Assembly (NCBI GenBank): GCA_020850415.1
Contig: JADZER010000050.1
Coordinates: forward strand, 1 to 64,000
DNA from: Phycisphaerales bacterium
GTDB lineage: Bacteria > Planctomycetota > Phycisphaerae > Phycisphaerales > UBA1924
Direction of reading: 5' to 3'
DNA: 64,000 nt
The position numbers were made by a program, and so were the translations under genes. This document shows positions 63,972-64,000 of the stretch, piece by piece. The notes below the pieces were generated by a model that saw only the letters and a list, made by a program, of their open reading frames with translations, searched no databases and was not told the DNA's origin. How positions within the stretch are numbered: position 1 is the first letter of the stretch; each line of letters starts with the position of its first letter.

Positions 63972-64000
63972 GGGCTCGACGCACCCGGATGTGCGGCGGC

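Overview
The window reads as a chromosomal segment of a high-GC planctomycete, most likely of the Phycisphaerae. Support comes from several features together: prepilin-type proteins of the planctomycete kind, an export-associated DUF1573/rhodanese/MauE-like operon, an FG-GAP protein ending in paired dockerin-like calcium motifs, an RskA-type anti-sigma/ECF pair, and a high density of short palindromic repeats, some of them inside housekeeping genes. This placement is an inference from gene content, not a database result. There is no plasmid, phage, transposase, CRISPR array or rRNA in the window. Gene density is ordinary and both strands are used.

Layout. 0-9 kb: cupin, PPK2 polyphosphate kinase, HD-GYP hydrolase, an EVE/SpoIIE-phosphatase pair, a Cys-rich membrane-anchored protein, a long coiled-coil Wzz-like protein and an ECF sigma/anti-sigma pair. 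9-18.6 kb: prepilin-like protein, secreted cyclophilin, outer-membrane barrel, tRNA-Ala(UGC), Gly-rich RRM protein, then the elongation/cell-shape set pbp2-rodA followed by rsmG and rplU. 18.9-25.6 kb: a minus-strand run serS-TPR-aldo/keto reductase-short asparaginase, divergent from an FHA-GspE fusion ATPase; a free-standing MshEN domain follows. 25.7-38.3 kb: rimO, DinB-like, carB, a lower-GC four-gene cassette (secreted/anchored protein, six-Cys exported protein, MauE-like membrane protein, prepilin-like protein), and uvrA. 38.3-43.4 kb: small membrane proteins, gcvH, a probable small RNA or attenuator, a TIM-barrel isomerase, cmk, a 670-bp repeat nest, DUF3467 and a sulfotransferase-like protein. 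43.5-52.7 kb: secreted alpha/beta hydrolase, beta-propeller protein, fRMsr-like GAF protein, rpsR, the MauE/rhodanese/DUF1573 operon and a tRNA-dihydrouridine synthase. 52.8-64 kb: FG-GAP/dockerin protein, a LolCE/LolD-like ABC transporter, an orphan STAND-like ATPase, an alpha/beta hydrolase plus GH3-family enzyme, purD and initiator tRNA-Met.

The most unusual feature is a set of palindromic repeat families that have entered protein-coding genes in frame. A 66-bp (60-bp in one case) inverted repeat always read as GG(T/P)ALRA...HGSESRAT sits inside serS, rimO and uvrA. A second family built from 8-bp units and arranged as inverted arms sits twice in carB and once in uvrA, and also fills two intergenic regions, one of which appears to supply the rplU terminator. 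Two further families (CACAGAGGACA arms; GGGCGGGC...GCCCGCGTCCCAC) occur beside them and are nested in each other at 41.4-42.1 kb. They resemble in concept the Rickettsia palindromic elements, but the sequences are different.

A second genome-level pattern is a TAnnnT box lying 5-8 nt before the start codon of about ten genes, mostly without a Shine-Dalgarno site. This suggests that leaderless transcripts are common, alongside SD-led genes. Other points worth a look are the promoter-hairpin-U-run unit at 39.6 kb, a 170-bp element closed by a perfect 15-bp stem at 47.6 kb, the six-Cys/MauE/prepilin cassette, and the orphan STAND-like ATPase as a possible defence gene.
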